This document shows positions 9,980-21,726 of a stretch of DNA of 64,000 bases, one piece after another. Both the position numbers and the translations under genes were made by a program. The notes below the pieces were generated by a model. That model worked only from the letters and a program-made list of their open reading frames with translations. It searched no databases and was not told the origin of the DNA. The stretch's first letter is position 1. Each line of letters opens with the position of its first letter. The DNA is taken from contig OX365952.1 of NCBI GenBank assembly GCA_947247005.1, positions 46,542,722-46,606,721 on the forward strand. The letters are read 5' to 3'. The stretch comes from Spisula solida (Eukaryota; Mollusca; Bivalvia; Venerida; Mactridae).

Positions 9980-10241
9980 GCATCGATATCCTAGCAGTAG
10001 AACGTCCGCTTCGAGTGCAGGAGGTCGCGGGTTCAACCCTTGACTACGCTTTACCTAAGACGAGATAAAAGTGTTACCAGTCATTCCCTTGCTATTAGCT
10101 CAGCATAAATCGAAATACTGTCATTTATCCTAGATGGATACAATCAGAAATCTGGTGTCGAGAGTGATTATAGAAGTTATATCTTATATGCATAATAAGT
10201 CACAATCGACCTGAAATAAAATTAGGTATAAAATAAAAAAG
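9980..10241 (+). mobile_element. tRNA-derived SINE
   Basis: The head has A-box-like TCCTAGCAGTAGAACGT and a B box in GCGGGTTCAACCC (10027-10039). A body follows with GGTGTCGAGAGTGATTATA and ACAATCGACCTGAAATAAA, then an A-rich end. The same body block occurs behind another tRNA-like head at 26566-26802, so the two are members of one SINE family. A metazoan-wide SINE with a conserved central domain is plausible but was not checked. Confidence 0.7.
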
Positions 10242-10250
10242 ATGGATGCT

Positions 10251-10257
10251 CTTACCT
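10251..10257 (-). other. Candidate donor for the 5'UTR intron (distal)
   Basis: GCAGCGAAG|GTAAGAGC on the minus strand (GT begins at 10255) is the best-matching donor upstream of the secreted-protein gene. If used with the acceptor at 7878 it gives a 2.4-kb 5'UTR intron containing the SINE and the tandem-core element. A TATA-like GTATATAATA lies upstream near 10500, unproven. Confidence 0.35.
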
Positions 10258-10259
10258 TC

Positions 10260-11305
10260 GCTGCTACCTAAATCACAATCACATGATAATTGTAGATTAG
10301 CCTTGAGGAGTAACACGATGTCCCGGCTAATGTTGGATTATATGGACATAATCCAAGTACCGAAATAAGCACTTATGCGAACATCAAACGGAGGCGAACT
10401 AACGATAAGTCCCCCTTAACGCTCGCCCTCTCTTTTGTTTTTAGACAACGAATACCTCACTATTTAAAACAACACACAATGAAGGATCGGTATTATATAC
10501 TCTACTAATATACAACATCAATCAAGTCTTATTTTCATGTCACATATCCAATTTGTCTTAATTTTCCTATTTAATGAATTCTCTCAGGTGTATATACTGA
10601 ATGAATCATATGCTTTTTGTTTAAGTCATTCGCTTCGTGAAGTACATTTTTATATAGATGTTAATCATAAAATATAATAACGGTGATATTTAAATTTAAG
10701 AAAATGACTGACTCAGTTTTTTAATCGTTTTAACATATAGGGGGATTCGTTTTTGTAATTAATCTTCTTTAATCATTGCCGTACCATCTAAATACATTGG
10801 TATATGGGTAAAGACCTGCTGAACCGTATATGCAACGTCGTCCGCCTACTGGGTTAAGTAGTGCACCACTGGTTCCTTGATGGATCAACAAAGGCTAAGG
10901 GAGACAACCCCAACAGAAAATTCGGACTGAAGTCCCGCAGGCGGTCTCTTGTTCCGGATCAAATATGTAACACGTGTGATATATTCGACCGATTGTCATA
11001 TGCATCGGATCAAAACAAGAAATATCACTGAATGTGATGAATACCCCCAGATACTGTTTGACACCGTCACTGCAATGAGGTCTGACGATACGCACAAGAA
11101 GTATTCATAATGATAAGTAATGCAAATTTTCATTCAAATCTAATGGTTACAAAGTAAAAAAGTAAGCTTAGTGAGTGACCAATCGAATTCGAGGCACCAA
11201 TCATCACTAGCGTAGGAGTGATGTGTTGTAGATCTATATTATGCCATTGCTTACTTATACTTATTTCAATATATTTTTACAGATTATATCATAACAATAT
11301 ACTTT
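10260..11305. other. No gene seen
   Basis: No coding ORF or RNA gene. Around 10800-11100 the base composition is closer to balanced than the surroundings (CCGCCTACTGGG, GGAGACAACCCC), suggesting an old repeat or exon relic that I cannot identify. Confidence 0.4.
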
Positions 11306-11310
11306 TCATA

Positions 11311-11576
11311 CTTAGAATATAACCTACATTATGAGCCAATGAAAACGCCGCATTTTCGCGCTTAAATGAAAATTTAATCATTAAATTTTTCTCTTAACAG
11401 AATTGACGTCATGTGTTGGCGCTAGTTTATATCGGCCAATCAGAATGCAGAATGTTATATTCTAAGTTATTTAGAACATATTAAGTAAATTTTAATGACT
11501 AAAAAGGCATCGCTTCGCTTCGCTCGCTCCGGCCTTTTTAATCATTAAAATTTACTTAATATGTTCTAACTATAAC
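11311..11576 (+). mobile_element. 266-bp hairpin element, copy 1
   Basis: Starts CTTAGAATATAACCTACATT and ends GTTCTAACTATAAC. The right third is a near-perfect inverted repeat of about 40-bp arms (AAGTAAATTTTAATGACTAA and complement) around a loop of CGCTTCGCTTCGCTCGC. A second copy of the same 266-bp length, opposite orientation, is at 29822-30087. No ORF. Nonautonomous foldback-like element. Confidence 0.75.
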
Positions 11577-12137
11577 TTGGTTGTACATCTTGTGCTATCT
11601 AAATGCAGTTAATACTCATATTAGTAGGTTTATTTCATGCTTTAAATCGTCCGTAATTCCATCATTGTCGCCATTTTACACAGTGATGTATATTTTATAT
11701 AATTATATGTAATGACAACTTGTGTATGATTGATGTAATGTACATCGATTTAATGCCATTGTTTACTTGTACTCGTTAAAATATAATTTCAATAAAGAAA
11801 AGCAGATAATGTAGCGGAGAAAGTATACTATGTCAGTAAACAAATGATGTATGTGGGATCTGAAAAAGCCATTGAATCAATAACTTTGACCGATTCGTAA
11901 CTGGAGCAATTAACGTTAGCATACCATACATGGATGAAATTGAAGAATTGCAACCGCCGTCTAACGCAATAAACCTTAAGTACGATGTTCGAAGACTTGT
12001 CAATGTAAACTGGCATTTCTGTTGAAACATTATGCTACTGAAAAAGAAGTACGTATGTGCAGTTCGTTATTGCAGCTGTTGGTCATTGAATGGGCAGAAT
12101 CCTTAACTAAAATTGTCATACAAAGACGAAAGTTGAA

Positions 12138-12311
12138 GAAAGACGAGAGCTGTCAGTTCCTGCAGATGTAGAAAAACTTACTAAACTCTAGGTGAATGAA
12201 TTGAAAAAGATAGAATTGTGCCCAAAAACACATCCGAGCGACAAAGTCCTAGCTGTCAAAATGCTGATTGAACAAGTAGCAATCAAAAGGTTGAAATACC
12301 TTGTTTTATGA
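12138..12311 (+). pseudogene. Decayed coding fragment, family unknown
   Basis: About 57 codons starting EERRELSVPADVEKL, interrupted by a TAG at 12189-12191, continuing VNELKKIELCPKTHPSDK and ending at a TGA. The composition (E/K/L-rich, protein-like) suggests a relic of a coding exon or transposon protein. A resemblance to mollusc tyrosine-recombinase-type transposon proteins was considered but is not supported by any catalytic residue. Confidence 0.2.
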
Positions 12312-12394
12312 ATATAAAGTCCAACAGTTAAATAATAGAATGAAAACGCTGTATGCAATGGTTTCAGCTGAATGACCTAATTTCGGCAATAAAC

Positions 12395-13300
12395 AACAGG
12401 GCTCAAAGGGCCCTAGGTCACTCACCTGTCTTAGTAGTGCATGCACACCCCAATGATGACCTAAGTAATCATTTACATTTACTAAGTAAGATTCAAGAAA
12501 GTTCAGCCTCTATTGCAAGTGTTCTTAAGACTTGACCATGTGACCTAGTTTTTGATTGCCCAATATCAAACTTGACAAAGACTTTGTTGAGATGACCATT
12601 GTTATGAAGTTTCTTAAGGATTAAGTAAAAATGGTGACCTCTAGTGACTACACAAGGTTTTTCAATGATTTGACCTTGTGGCCTAGGTTTTTACCCCAGG
12701 TGACGCAATATTGAATTTGACCTAGATTTTGTTGAGATGGCCATTGTTATTAAATTTCTTAAGGATTAATTCAAAATTGTGACCTCTAGTAACTACACAA
12801 GGTTTTTCTATGGAATGACGTTGTGACCTCGTTTTTAATCCCAGATGACCCAATATTGAACTTTACCTAGATTGTGTTGAGATGATCTTTGTGACCAAGA
12901 TTCATAAAGCTAAGGTCGAAATTGTGACCTCTGGTGACTACACAAGGTTTTTCTATGATTTGACCTTGTGACCTAATGTTTGACCCCGGATGACCAAATA
13001 TCGAACTTGACCTAGATTTTGTTAAGATGATCATTGTGATCAAGTTTCATAAAGATAAGGTCGAAATTATGACCTCTAGTGACTACACAAGGTTTTTCTA
13101 TGATTTGACCTTGTGACCTAGTTTTTGACCTCAGATAACCCAATATCGAACTTGACCTAGATGTTGTTGAGATGATTATTGTGACCAAATATTAGGTAAA
13201 AATTGCGACCTCTAGAGAGGACACAACCCAATTGTTGACGGACGGAGAAGAGAGATCACAAAAGCTCACTCTGTCACTTTGTGACAGGTGAGCTAAAAAG
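12395..13300 (+). mobile_element. Tandem-core rolling-circle-type element (GTGACCTAG family)
   Basis: About five diverged ~145-bp units, each with ACACAAGGTTTTTCTATG, GACCTTGTGACCTAG and TTGTTGAGATGA. The left end carries CACTCACCTGTC, and the right end is a hairpin AGCTCACTCTGTC..GACAGGTGAGCT (about 13264-13295) followed by AAAA. Fragments of the same family lie at 21010-21440, 28285-28965 and 31770-32420. No ORF. Confidence 0.6.
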
Positions 13301-16300
13301 GCACGTAAATTGGACAAAGAACTCTAAATTTGTTCCAGCTGTAGCAAAATGGAGAGGTAGGACGGAAGGACATGCTTTGTCTGATACATCCACCATTGAC
13401 AATGACCTGGAAATATCTAATGTACGTGGAAAATGAAAGTTTCCTTCAACACATTGCCTCGTCTCAAAGTGTATTGTTCAAAACGTTACGGACTGTGTTT
13501 AAGCTCGTTATGATTGATGGATGTTTTACAGCGGCAATATTAATTTGGATACATTTTACAGAATAACTGTAACGTCACATGATAACATGTAGTTAAAGCA
13601 GATTACTTCTTTTCATTTCAATCCGGGGTGGAGATCTACTATGTACAGTATCATTTAGTTGGCAGTAAATGGTTTCTTGTGAAATCCCCCTACACACAAC
13701 GACAATTTATAATGCAGTCTCTCAAAGGAACACACAGTCAGACCTGAGACAAAGAACTATTTCACACCATTAACCAGATTCTGAAGTTTCAAAACTGCAA
13801 GCACAAATAACAAGAGGGCCACATCATTCGCCCGCTAAAGTGGTCATTGACCTTTTATAGGTGACTTGACATCAACGTTGACTGATGCTGCTGATGATGC
13901 TAACGGTGAATACCGATATAGGCCTATTATAACATATGGCGACCCCAGAACACCACATAACAAAAGTCAACCCGTTGATCTAACTCTCAAATATTGATAA
14001 ATGGAATGCAAGAAAAAGAACAAGTTTAAATATCAACCATTAAGTCAAGCAAGCCACGTAAATGGGACAATACATCATAATGTTCCGGCTGAAGCAAACT
14101 TGACAAATACATGCACAATTGACAATGGCCTCACAATTACACTTGATGTGCCTGGAAAATGAAAATGTCTTACGACAAATTGCCTCTACGAAATATAACC
14201 AGAAAAGAACAAGTCCAAATATGAACTATTGAGTCAAGCTTCGTAAAATTGGACAAGAAATCGAAATGTTCGGGCTCTAGCAAACGTTTGAGATAGGAAG
14301 GAAAGACAGATTTTATCAAATACATGTACTATAGACAATGACCATACACTTGATGTACATGCATAATGAAAATGTATTTCAACACATTGCCAAACGTTAC
14401 TGACTGTGTTGAAGCTTACGATTCGTGGATGTTTTACAGTGACTAAATTAGTAAGGATACACTTTACAGAATAACTACAACATCACATGACAATATGGGG
14501 TTAACCAGATTACATCTATTAATTCTTCGATCCGGGATGGAGATCTACTATGTACAGTATTATTTTAGTGGCAATAAACGGTTCATTAAATTTACTCAGC
14601 CGGCACACACCGATAATTTAAACCAGTCTTTCAAAGCAAAACAATCGGGCCTGACATATTTCACACCATTTATCGAATCATTGAGTTTCAAAAATGCAAG
14701 CACTAATAAGAGGACCACGTCATTCGCCCGCTATAGTGTCGGACGGAATTGAAAAGAACTACTCAAAATATCAATCATTAAGTCAAGCCACGAAAATTGG
14801 ACAAGAAATCGAACGAAATATTCCGGCTGTAGCAAACTGGGGAGCTAAGGCGAAAGGACAGACTTTGTCAAATGCATGTACGTACAATTGACAATAGCCT
14901 AACAATAGTTGCACTTAATGGCCATGGAAAATGAAAGTTTCCTTCAACACATTGCCTCGTCTCAAATGTATTGTTCAAAACGTTACTGACTGTGTTCCAG
15001 CTCTTTATGATTGATGAATGTTTTACAGCGGTAAAATTAATCTGGATACACTTTACAGATAACTGTAACGTCACATAATTACATGCAGTTAAAGCAGATT
15101 ACTTCTTTTCATTCTTTGATCCGGGGTGGAGATCTATGAACAGTATAATTTTGGTGGCGATAAACGGGTTTCTTATGAAATTTACCCGACCGACACATAC
15201 CGACGAATTACACTAGTCTCTCAAAGGAACACACAATCACACCTGAGACAATGAAATATTTCACACCATTAACCAGATCAGGAAGTTTCAAAACTGCAAG
15301 CACTAATAACTAGAGGGCCACGTCATTCGCCAGCTAAAGTGGTCGTTGACCCTTTATAGGGAGACTTGACATCAACGTTGACTGATTATGTCGATGACGC
15401 TGATGATGCTGACGGTGAATACTTGGAAGGGACTATTTATTATATATAACGACCTTAGAACACCACAAACAAAAGTCAAGCCGTTGATCTAATCTCAAGA
15501 TGCCGATAACTTAAAATTCATTGATCCTTAAAGGGTTATTTAACTTCAACATTGACGTATGATGATCCCTTAGGTTGTTCGGTGAAGGTATGATGGACAA
15601 AAGCACGGTACCGGGTACCATAAGTCACAAGTCATGTGTGTGTTTCTTCGGACACATTTGTGTAATAACTGAACCGTGTGTCAGACATTGTGTTGCGTGA
15701 TATAAGCTTTTATTTCTTACACATTACTAGTGATTATGTCTCTCAAATATTGATAAACGGAATACAAGAAAAAGAACAAGTCCAAATATCAACCATTAAG
15801 TCAAGCAAGCCACGTAAATGGGACAATACATCATAATGTTCCGGCTGTAGCAAACTTGACAAATACATGTACAATTGACAATGGCCTCACAATACTACAC
15901 TTGATGTGCCTGAAAAAATGAAAATGTCTTACAACATAATTATTGCCTCTACGAAATATAACCAGAAAAAGAACAAGTCCAAATATCAACTATTGAGTCA
16001 AGCTTTGTAAAATGGACAATAAATCGAAATGTTCCGGCTCTAGCAAACGTGTGAGATAGGAAGGAAAGACAGACTTTATCAAATACATATATAGGGTTAA
16101 ACCAGATTACATCTATTCATTCTTTCATCCGGGGTTGACATCTACTATGAACAGTATTATTTTAGTTGCAATTGCGGGTTTATTAAATTTACTTTCAAAA
16201 CAACACACTCGGATATAAAACAAAGACATGTTTCACACCATTAAATAAATCAAAGAGTTTCAAAAATGCAAGCACTGATAACAAGAGGGCCACGTCATTC

Positions 16301-17030
16301 GCCCACGAAAGTTATTTTGGGTACACTTTACAGAATATCATACTGCTCGAATGAAGTGTCCTGTAAATAAAAATGAGAGACAACCTCTGTTAAGCCAACA
16401 GTGACGATTTCAGTCATGTCATAGTAACTCCCCTTCAATATGTATAGACGTAAAGAAAATATACTTGTTTGAAAGTTCACTGTGGTTAATTACATTAAAG
16501 CATCATCATCTAACGCTGTATGATAATAGTAGATACAGCTTGGATACAGCTTCAACAATCCATGTAGTACCGTCGGAATACTATTCGAGTCCGGAGCAGT
16601 CTTGGAAACTTGACTGGACTGTGGACGAGTGTTTAAGTGAATTGTTCAAAACGTTCATGACTGTGTTCAAGCTTAAGATTGATCGATGTTTTAGAGTGAC
16701 CAAATTAGTCTGGGTACACTTTACAGAATTACTACAACATCGAATGATAACATGGAGACAAGGGGTATTTTAAAGCAGATTACTTTATTTATTCTTTAAT
16801 CCAGAGTGGAGCTCGAATGAAGAGTGTCCTTCCAATACTGGATAAAAGAGAGACAATCTCTTTTAATCCAACAGTAACGATTCCAGTCATGATAAGAGTT
16901 ACTTCCCTTTCAACATGTTTAGTCGTACAGTGACGAGACTGACGACTTGTTTGAACTAACAACATTAAAGAATCATAATCTAACGCTGTATAATAATGGC
17001 ATATAAGGCTTGGACAGTACAGGTTGTACC
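13300..17030 (+). repeat. Patchwork of local duplications (four rounds)
   Basis: Three blocks recur. Block a has AAATATCAACCATTAAGTCA (14030, 14765, 15785; variants at 14220 and 15975). Block b runs from CAACACATTGCC to TTAAAGCAGATTACTTC (13446, 14380, 14946, and a truncated form at 16625-16785). Block c has GCAAGCACTAATAAC then AGAGGGCCACGTCATTC (13798, 14693, 15298, 16268). Unit spacing is irregular (roughly 0.6-1.7 kb) because blocks are deleted or inserted. At the right end, 16370-16590 is duplicated with heavy divergence at 16805-17030. Short ORFs in the region (e.g. 16465-16773) differ between copies and are not credible genes. Confidence 0.75.
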
Positions 17031-17199
17031 CCCGTGAATTCTTGGATTACTGAACGGACGACCCGGTGTAGTCTTGGACACGTGACCGGACGGTGTGGAC
17101 TATTGTTGGATTTATTTCTGTTCGGTAGTACGTATCCAGCCAAAGCCAATAGACACGTCTATGCTAATGAGGAGCATCTAAAGAAAGTTTAGACACACG

Positions 17200-18600
17200 T
17201 GCAAATGTAATCAAGGTTTCAAAGAACGCCTGCAAGAAGGGAAACTTCACCTTGAGAACGTCTAACATTACTGAATAGACGTCGAGGGCGAAATACGTTT
17301 ATTTTAGTTATTTGACACTTTCTAAAACAATCTTAAAAACTGTTACCAGAACAAACTAACATCTTTTGTCAACATATGAGCAAATTTTCTTTGCGATATC
17401 AGAAAGAAGAGGTTTGATAAATAGACACTGGAACTGTGAACATCTTTTTGGACACCCTGTATTCACCAATTATGGATGTTTTAACTGACGTTAAATGCAA
17501 TAAATTGTTCAGTTGGTCATAGAATAAATACCTTCAATTTTGGGGAATTTATTTTTACATTGGTCATTTTCTTCAAGTATGTCGTCTTAAGTAAACATAC
17601 ATGTACATTATTTTCTATAAACCTGGTGCAATTATCGCTTACGTACGAGACAAGTGCAGATTGCAGTTGATCAGAAATGGATGCAAGATTCTAGGTGAAA
17701 TTCTTGAACTTTTTAGATTTCAACAAACTGACAACGGAAATAATATAGACAGGAATAAATGCCCATCGTTTCGGCATTTTCATCGTTAAATAAAGACCGA
17801 AACTACTTATACACTTTGACGAATGTTCTAAGTACACACTTTTAGAACTAGAATAAATAAGGAACATAATTATCTAAACTCACTAAACTGTATAGATATC
17901 ATATATGGGTGATTGTCTTTAATACAAAAGAAGAAAAATCAAGATCTACGTAAAAATCATTGATACGTGACGAAAATGATAAAATCACATTTTTCTCGTG
18001 CACACATCTCAAATATGTGTAAATTTGTTCAAAACATTTCATACACGATTAACGTTCGACCCCCAAACATAAAGCCATAAAAATATTTCGTATTACATGA
18101 CGCAAATGACGATTGGGGAGTGCGCAAGTGCGATAGGAATGCTTGAAACTGGCATGTCAATAAGACGGGTAAGATTTAATCCATTAATTGTCTGTTTTAG
18201 GGTTCTTAACTCATGCACATAATTATTATTATGGTAGTTGCATTGAATTCACGAAAAAAATGCATGTTTATATTGACTCGATTATAAATTGAGACGTCAC
18301 ATGACGTCATTTTCATTTAGTCGTTGAATGCGTCCAAACGCGATTATGACAACATATGACTGATAGCTGTATTACTTTAAGATCGTGAAATAAGGTTGAA
18401 TCGTTTAACTGAACAGAATATGTCCATTTATTTGTATGGAGCAATTTGAGTTTGAGCATGGAAGTAACTTTCGATAGGCATTTATCATCCGAATTACTAC
18501 TACAATTTAACAAAACTCACTTGTTTCTATCAATCATTTCTTTTGTAAGATATGAACACATTCTCATCACATGGACTTTGATTTTGATGCAATTTCTTAA
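17200..18600. other. No gene seen
   Basis: AT-rich sequence without recognisable genes or repeats. Short ORFs (e.g. 17601-17789, 18313-18513) lack protein-like composition or splice support. Confidence 0.5.
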
Positions 18601-18612
18601 TTAGGTTGCACG

Positions 18613-18984
18613 ATGGTATGGCCGCCTTGTGAGTTTGGGCGACGCATCCAAGCACGACGACACCACCAGAACGTATAGGAACTCATAACGCATCCTTTAC
18701 GAGAACTGAATGCTCTCCCGCAGCAATTGGTACATATCTTTATCCATTCAAAGCCTCAGACATGTCAGGATATCAACAGGGCAGACGGTGATTTCGAAGA
18801 GTTCGTCACTAGAAGCCAGATGGATGTGTTGACCATCGAGGATGTTGGTGGCCTTCCTGGATACGGGTTTTACTCGATTCAGGAGGCTAGTGAGGGAGTC
18901 GACCATCTCAGGCAGCTTGGTGTTGGTTTCAAGTTATACTTCGATTACAGCATTCTACCAGAGTTTACTGGCCATAAGCAGTAG
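18613..18984 (+). pseudogene. ORF with one in-frame amber, ending 23 nt before a histone-type stem-loop
   Basis: From ATG 18613 the frame reads MVWPPCEFGRRIQARRHHQN, V, then TAG at 18676-18678. It then stays open for another 101 codons (ELITHPLRELNALPQQL... VLTIEDVGGLPGYGF...) to TAG 18982-18984. Codon content is markedly less AT-rich than the surroundings, as expected for real or recently real coding sequence. A splice-acceptor-like TTCTTAATTAG|GTTGC lies just upstream. No known domain is recognised; core-histone signatures are absent in the forward frames and in the reverse frames checked over 18727-18984. Either a broken gene or pseudogene, or one whose real 5' part is spliced in downstream of the amber codon. 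Confidence 0.4.
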
Positions 18985-19007
18985 TTAGTTTTCCAGTGGT
19001 CGAAAAC

Positions 19008-19023
19008 GGTCCTTTTCAGGACC
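19008..19023 (+). terminator. Histone-mRNA-type 3' stem-loop
   Basis: GGTCCTTTTCAGGACC forms a perfect 6-bp stem with a TTTC loop. It matches the metazoan replication-dependent histone 3' processing signal (GGYYCUUUUCAGRRCC) and has the usual AAAAC on its 5' side. It lies 23 nt after the stop codon of the preceding frame, within the normal histone range. A clear purine-rich histone downstream element was not found; CCCTTGTCCCTTGCC follows instead. Confidence 0.6.
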
Positions 19024-19070
19024 CTTGTCCCTTGCCAAGTGTGCCGGCCTCATCGTGGCGCAAGGGTGAA

Positions 19071-19094
19071 CACCTGAATACATGTATTCAGGTG
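19071..19094. repeat. Perfect 24-bp palindrome
   Basis: CACCTGAATACA followed by its exact complement TGTATTCAGGTG. It is nested inside longer inverted repeats (GTGTGCC near 19040 with GGCACAC near 19105; CCCTTGCC with GGCGCAAGGG), so the segment just past the stem-loop can form a branched cruciform. Confidence 0.85.
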
Positions 19095-19109
19095 GCCAAC
19101 GGGCACACG

Positions 19110-20185
19110 TGTCGAGTAATACACGATATTTATGTGCGATTTCGTTATTTTAAGCAGTGAAATAAATGGTCGTTTTCTAATATGTTGTTATTATATTTTA
19201 GAATGGTAATTAACTCAACTTGATAGATAATTGTTTCCTGATTCCAATGGTATATTCGATTCACGGATAGGTCTAATATTTTTTCAGTTAAATGAAAAAT
19301 ACTAAGTGTGTACTTAGAACATTCGACTAGTGTATAGATTACTTTACTACTCCATACCAACGGTTGCTAAGCCAAATCAACAATAGTATAATAATACAAT
19401 TTCCGTTGAAAGTGAATATAGAATAAGGACACCAGAAAGGTGGTTTAGGTGGTTTTGAGTACACAGTGTACGGTGAACTATCTATATCCTTTCGTTTGAT
19501 ATACTCATAATAATGCACCTTTCAACCGAAACCACACCCAAACTCCATAGAAGGGCGGGGCAACTGTACTGTGATAGTCCCAACCTGCCGTGCGAGTGCG
19601 AGGTATTTGTTTCGCGCCAAATAGCGGGGTAATATAGCCGTGACTCAACTCATCACGTGATGTTTCCCGAGTTTTTGCAGGAGTATTTCCAGACGATCTC
19701 CATAGACCAACAGTAGTTCATCCGCGATGTTTGCATACATTCAATGATCAAGTAGAAATAACCACATACGCAAGATATTTGAAACATCGTTACCGTTTGC
19801 AGGCGCCAAACATTCCATTCTATTGAAGATTCCTCCGTCGTCTATACGGAGTATCATGGGATTTTAATAATATTTCGGGTCAGTAGTGTAATTTCAAGGA
19901 ATATTTTAAAATTGACCAGTACTTATTGTTATGCCACCGTGGGTTTATCGTCTGCATGGCCCTGGCGGCAGGAATTTTACAAGGATTTTGAAAAAATCAC
20001 ACAAAAACTCCCCGCTATTCCCCGGGGTTGGGGTGTGGTTTCAATTGACTGATTCTTCGGAGTAAAAAGGCGCTGGCCATACAACCGAACATAATGGGAA
20101 CAAAATCCTCTTCATACAATTAAACCTAACGAATCAATAGTTGAACTGGAAATGTTCGTCAAACACGTATGTCCCATGGCAGCCC
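19110..20185. other. No gene seen; possible inverted repeat edges
   Basis: GAAACCACACCCAAAC near 19525 is partly complementary to GGGGTGTGGTTTCAATTG near 20035, suggesting an unidentified element of about 0.5 kb. No ORF or RNA gene. Confidence 0.35.
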
Positions 20186-20189
20186 AATA

Positions 20190-20870
20190 GTCAGGCAAAC
20201 GGTAAAGATCACAGTGGCAATAGGGGTCATCTACTGTTGATGACCAACCTCTATATAAAGTTTGAAGATCCTAGTGCAAAGCGTTCTTGAGTTTTTGAAC
20301 GGGAACTATTTGAAAAGTCAGAAATGGTAAAGTCAGTGACTTTGACTACTACCGTTAATGTCTAACCTCCATGTAAAGTTTGAAGATCCTAGGGCAAAGC
20401 GTTCTCGAGTTATTGAAAGGAAACCATTTGGTCTACCGGCCGACAAACCGACCGAAATGTGCAAAGCAATTTACCCCCTCCTCAAAGATGGGGGCATAAT
20501 TAGCATATCCGAATACTGCTGGAAGGGTGATCTTGAGCTTTGAGATATTGACACAGAGTTTGGTAAAGTTTTACCTTACTGACGAATTCAATAACCACAG
20601 TACTTTTTATGCCCCCCCCCCCATCTTTGATAAGGGGGTATATTGCTTTGCACATGTTTGTCGGTCTGTCGGTCTCTGTCGGTCGTATAAAATGGTTTCC
20701 GTTCAATAACTGAAGAAAACTTTATTTTAGGATCTTCCTACTTTACATGGAGGTTGGTCAGCAACATAGATTATCCCTATTGATTTTGAGGTCAGTAGGT
20801 TAAAGGTCACTGCGACCTTCACCATTTCTGACTATTGGGCTGCCATGGAAGCATACGTGTTTTACAAACA
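20190..20870. mobile_element. Two inverted rolling-circle-type ends (foldback)
   Basis: 20355-20490 (CTCCATGTAAAGTTTGAAGA ... TGTGCAAAGCAATTTACCCC ... GATGGGGGCATAA) and 20605-20765 (its diverged reverse complement) face each other across about 110 bp. Each arm carries a GTCGGTCTGTCGG-type microsatellite and a C-rich/G-rich terminal hairpin. A further partial unit lies at 20190-20340. No ORF. Confidence 0.55.
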
Positions 20871-21009
20871 TAATTTGTTACAATGGAATAGTAGATGTAA
20901 TCCTAAGTAAAAATACACGATGTATATCGCCAATCTGAACAAGTTACGCCTAATTTATTTTCTAATCATTTGTCTTACCGCATTGACTTGAACCAATTTT
21001 GACAAAATT

Positions 21010-21440
21010 GCTTTGTATAATCAAGTGGGGACACAGGGCCGGGATCACTCACCTTTAACAAAGTTTCATAAATAGTAGGTCAAACTAATTTTCACAAGGT
21101 TTTTCCACCATTCACCTTGTGACCTAGTCTTTGACCCATTATCGAACTTGTTGACCTAGATTATTTTAGATGACCAAGTATCGTAACGATTCAGCCGCAA
21201 TTGCGACCTTTAGTTTGTTCACAAGTTTTTTTTATTATTTGATCTTTTAACCTAGTTTTTGAACCCTGAAGACCCAATATCGCACTCGACATTGATTTTG
21301 TGAAGATGATCATCGTGAATAAGTTTGATAAAGATTGGGCCAAATTGTTACCTCACAATTACTCACACGGTTTGTCAATTGTTTTACCCTTAGACCTAGT
21401 TTTTGATCCAAGATATGAAACTTGATCTAGATCTTGTGAC
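21010..21440 (+). mobile_element. Fragment of the GTGACCTAG-family element
   Basis: Begins GGGATCACTCACC and contains two to three diverged units with CACAAGGTTTTTCCACCATT and TTGTGACCTAGTCTTTGACC, as in 12395-13300. No terminal hairpin was seen; truncated. Confidence 0.55.
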
Positions 21441-21726
21441 GAAGAAGCAGAAGCAACACCCAACAGAAACAGCAGAACACATGAAAACAAATATATGCCC
21501 AAAGTAACTCAAAAAGGCGCAGACCATGCCCAACATAAAATACTAGCACAAGAACACGACTTCATAACAAAAACGCATAGACAATGCCCAACGCCAAAAA
21601 AACAAGAGCCGTCAAAGACGGTTAATGCTCCCCGTGGGATGTTTGTCACAGGAAAAAAAATGCTCAAACAAGTCCAGTTGGTTTGCCGACAAATGTTATA
21701 CAGTTTTATACAATTTAGTATATAGT

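Noticed and set aside
18613..18984. Core or linker histone gene
   Set aside because: The forward frames over 18727-18984 and the reverse frames checked show no histone fold sequence; only the 3' stem-loop is histone-like.
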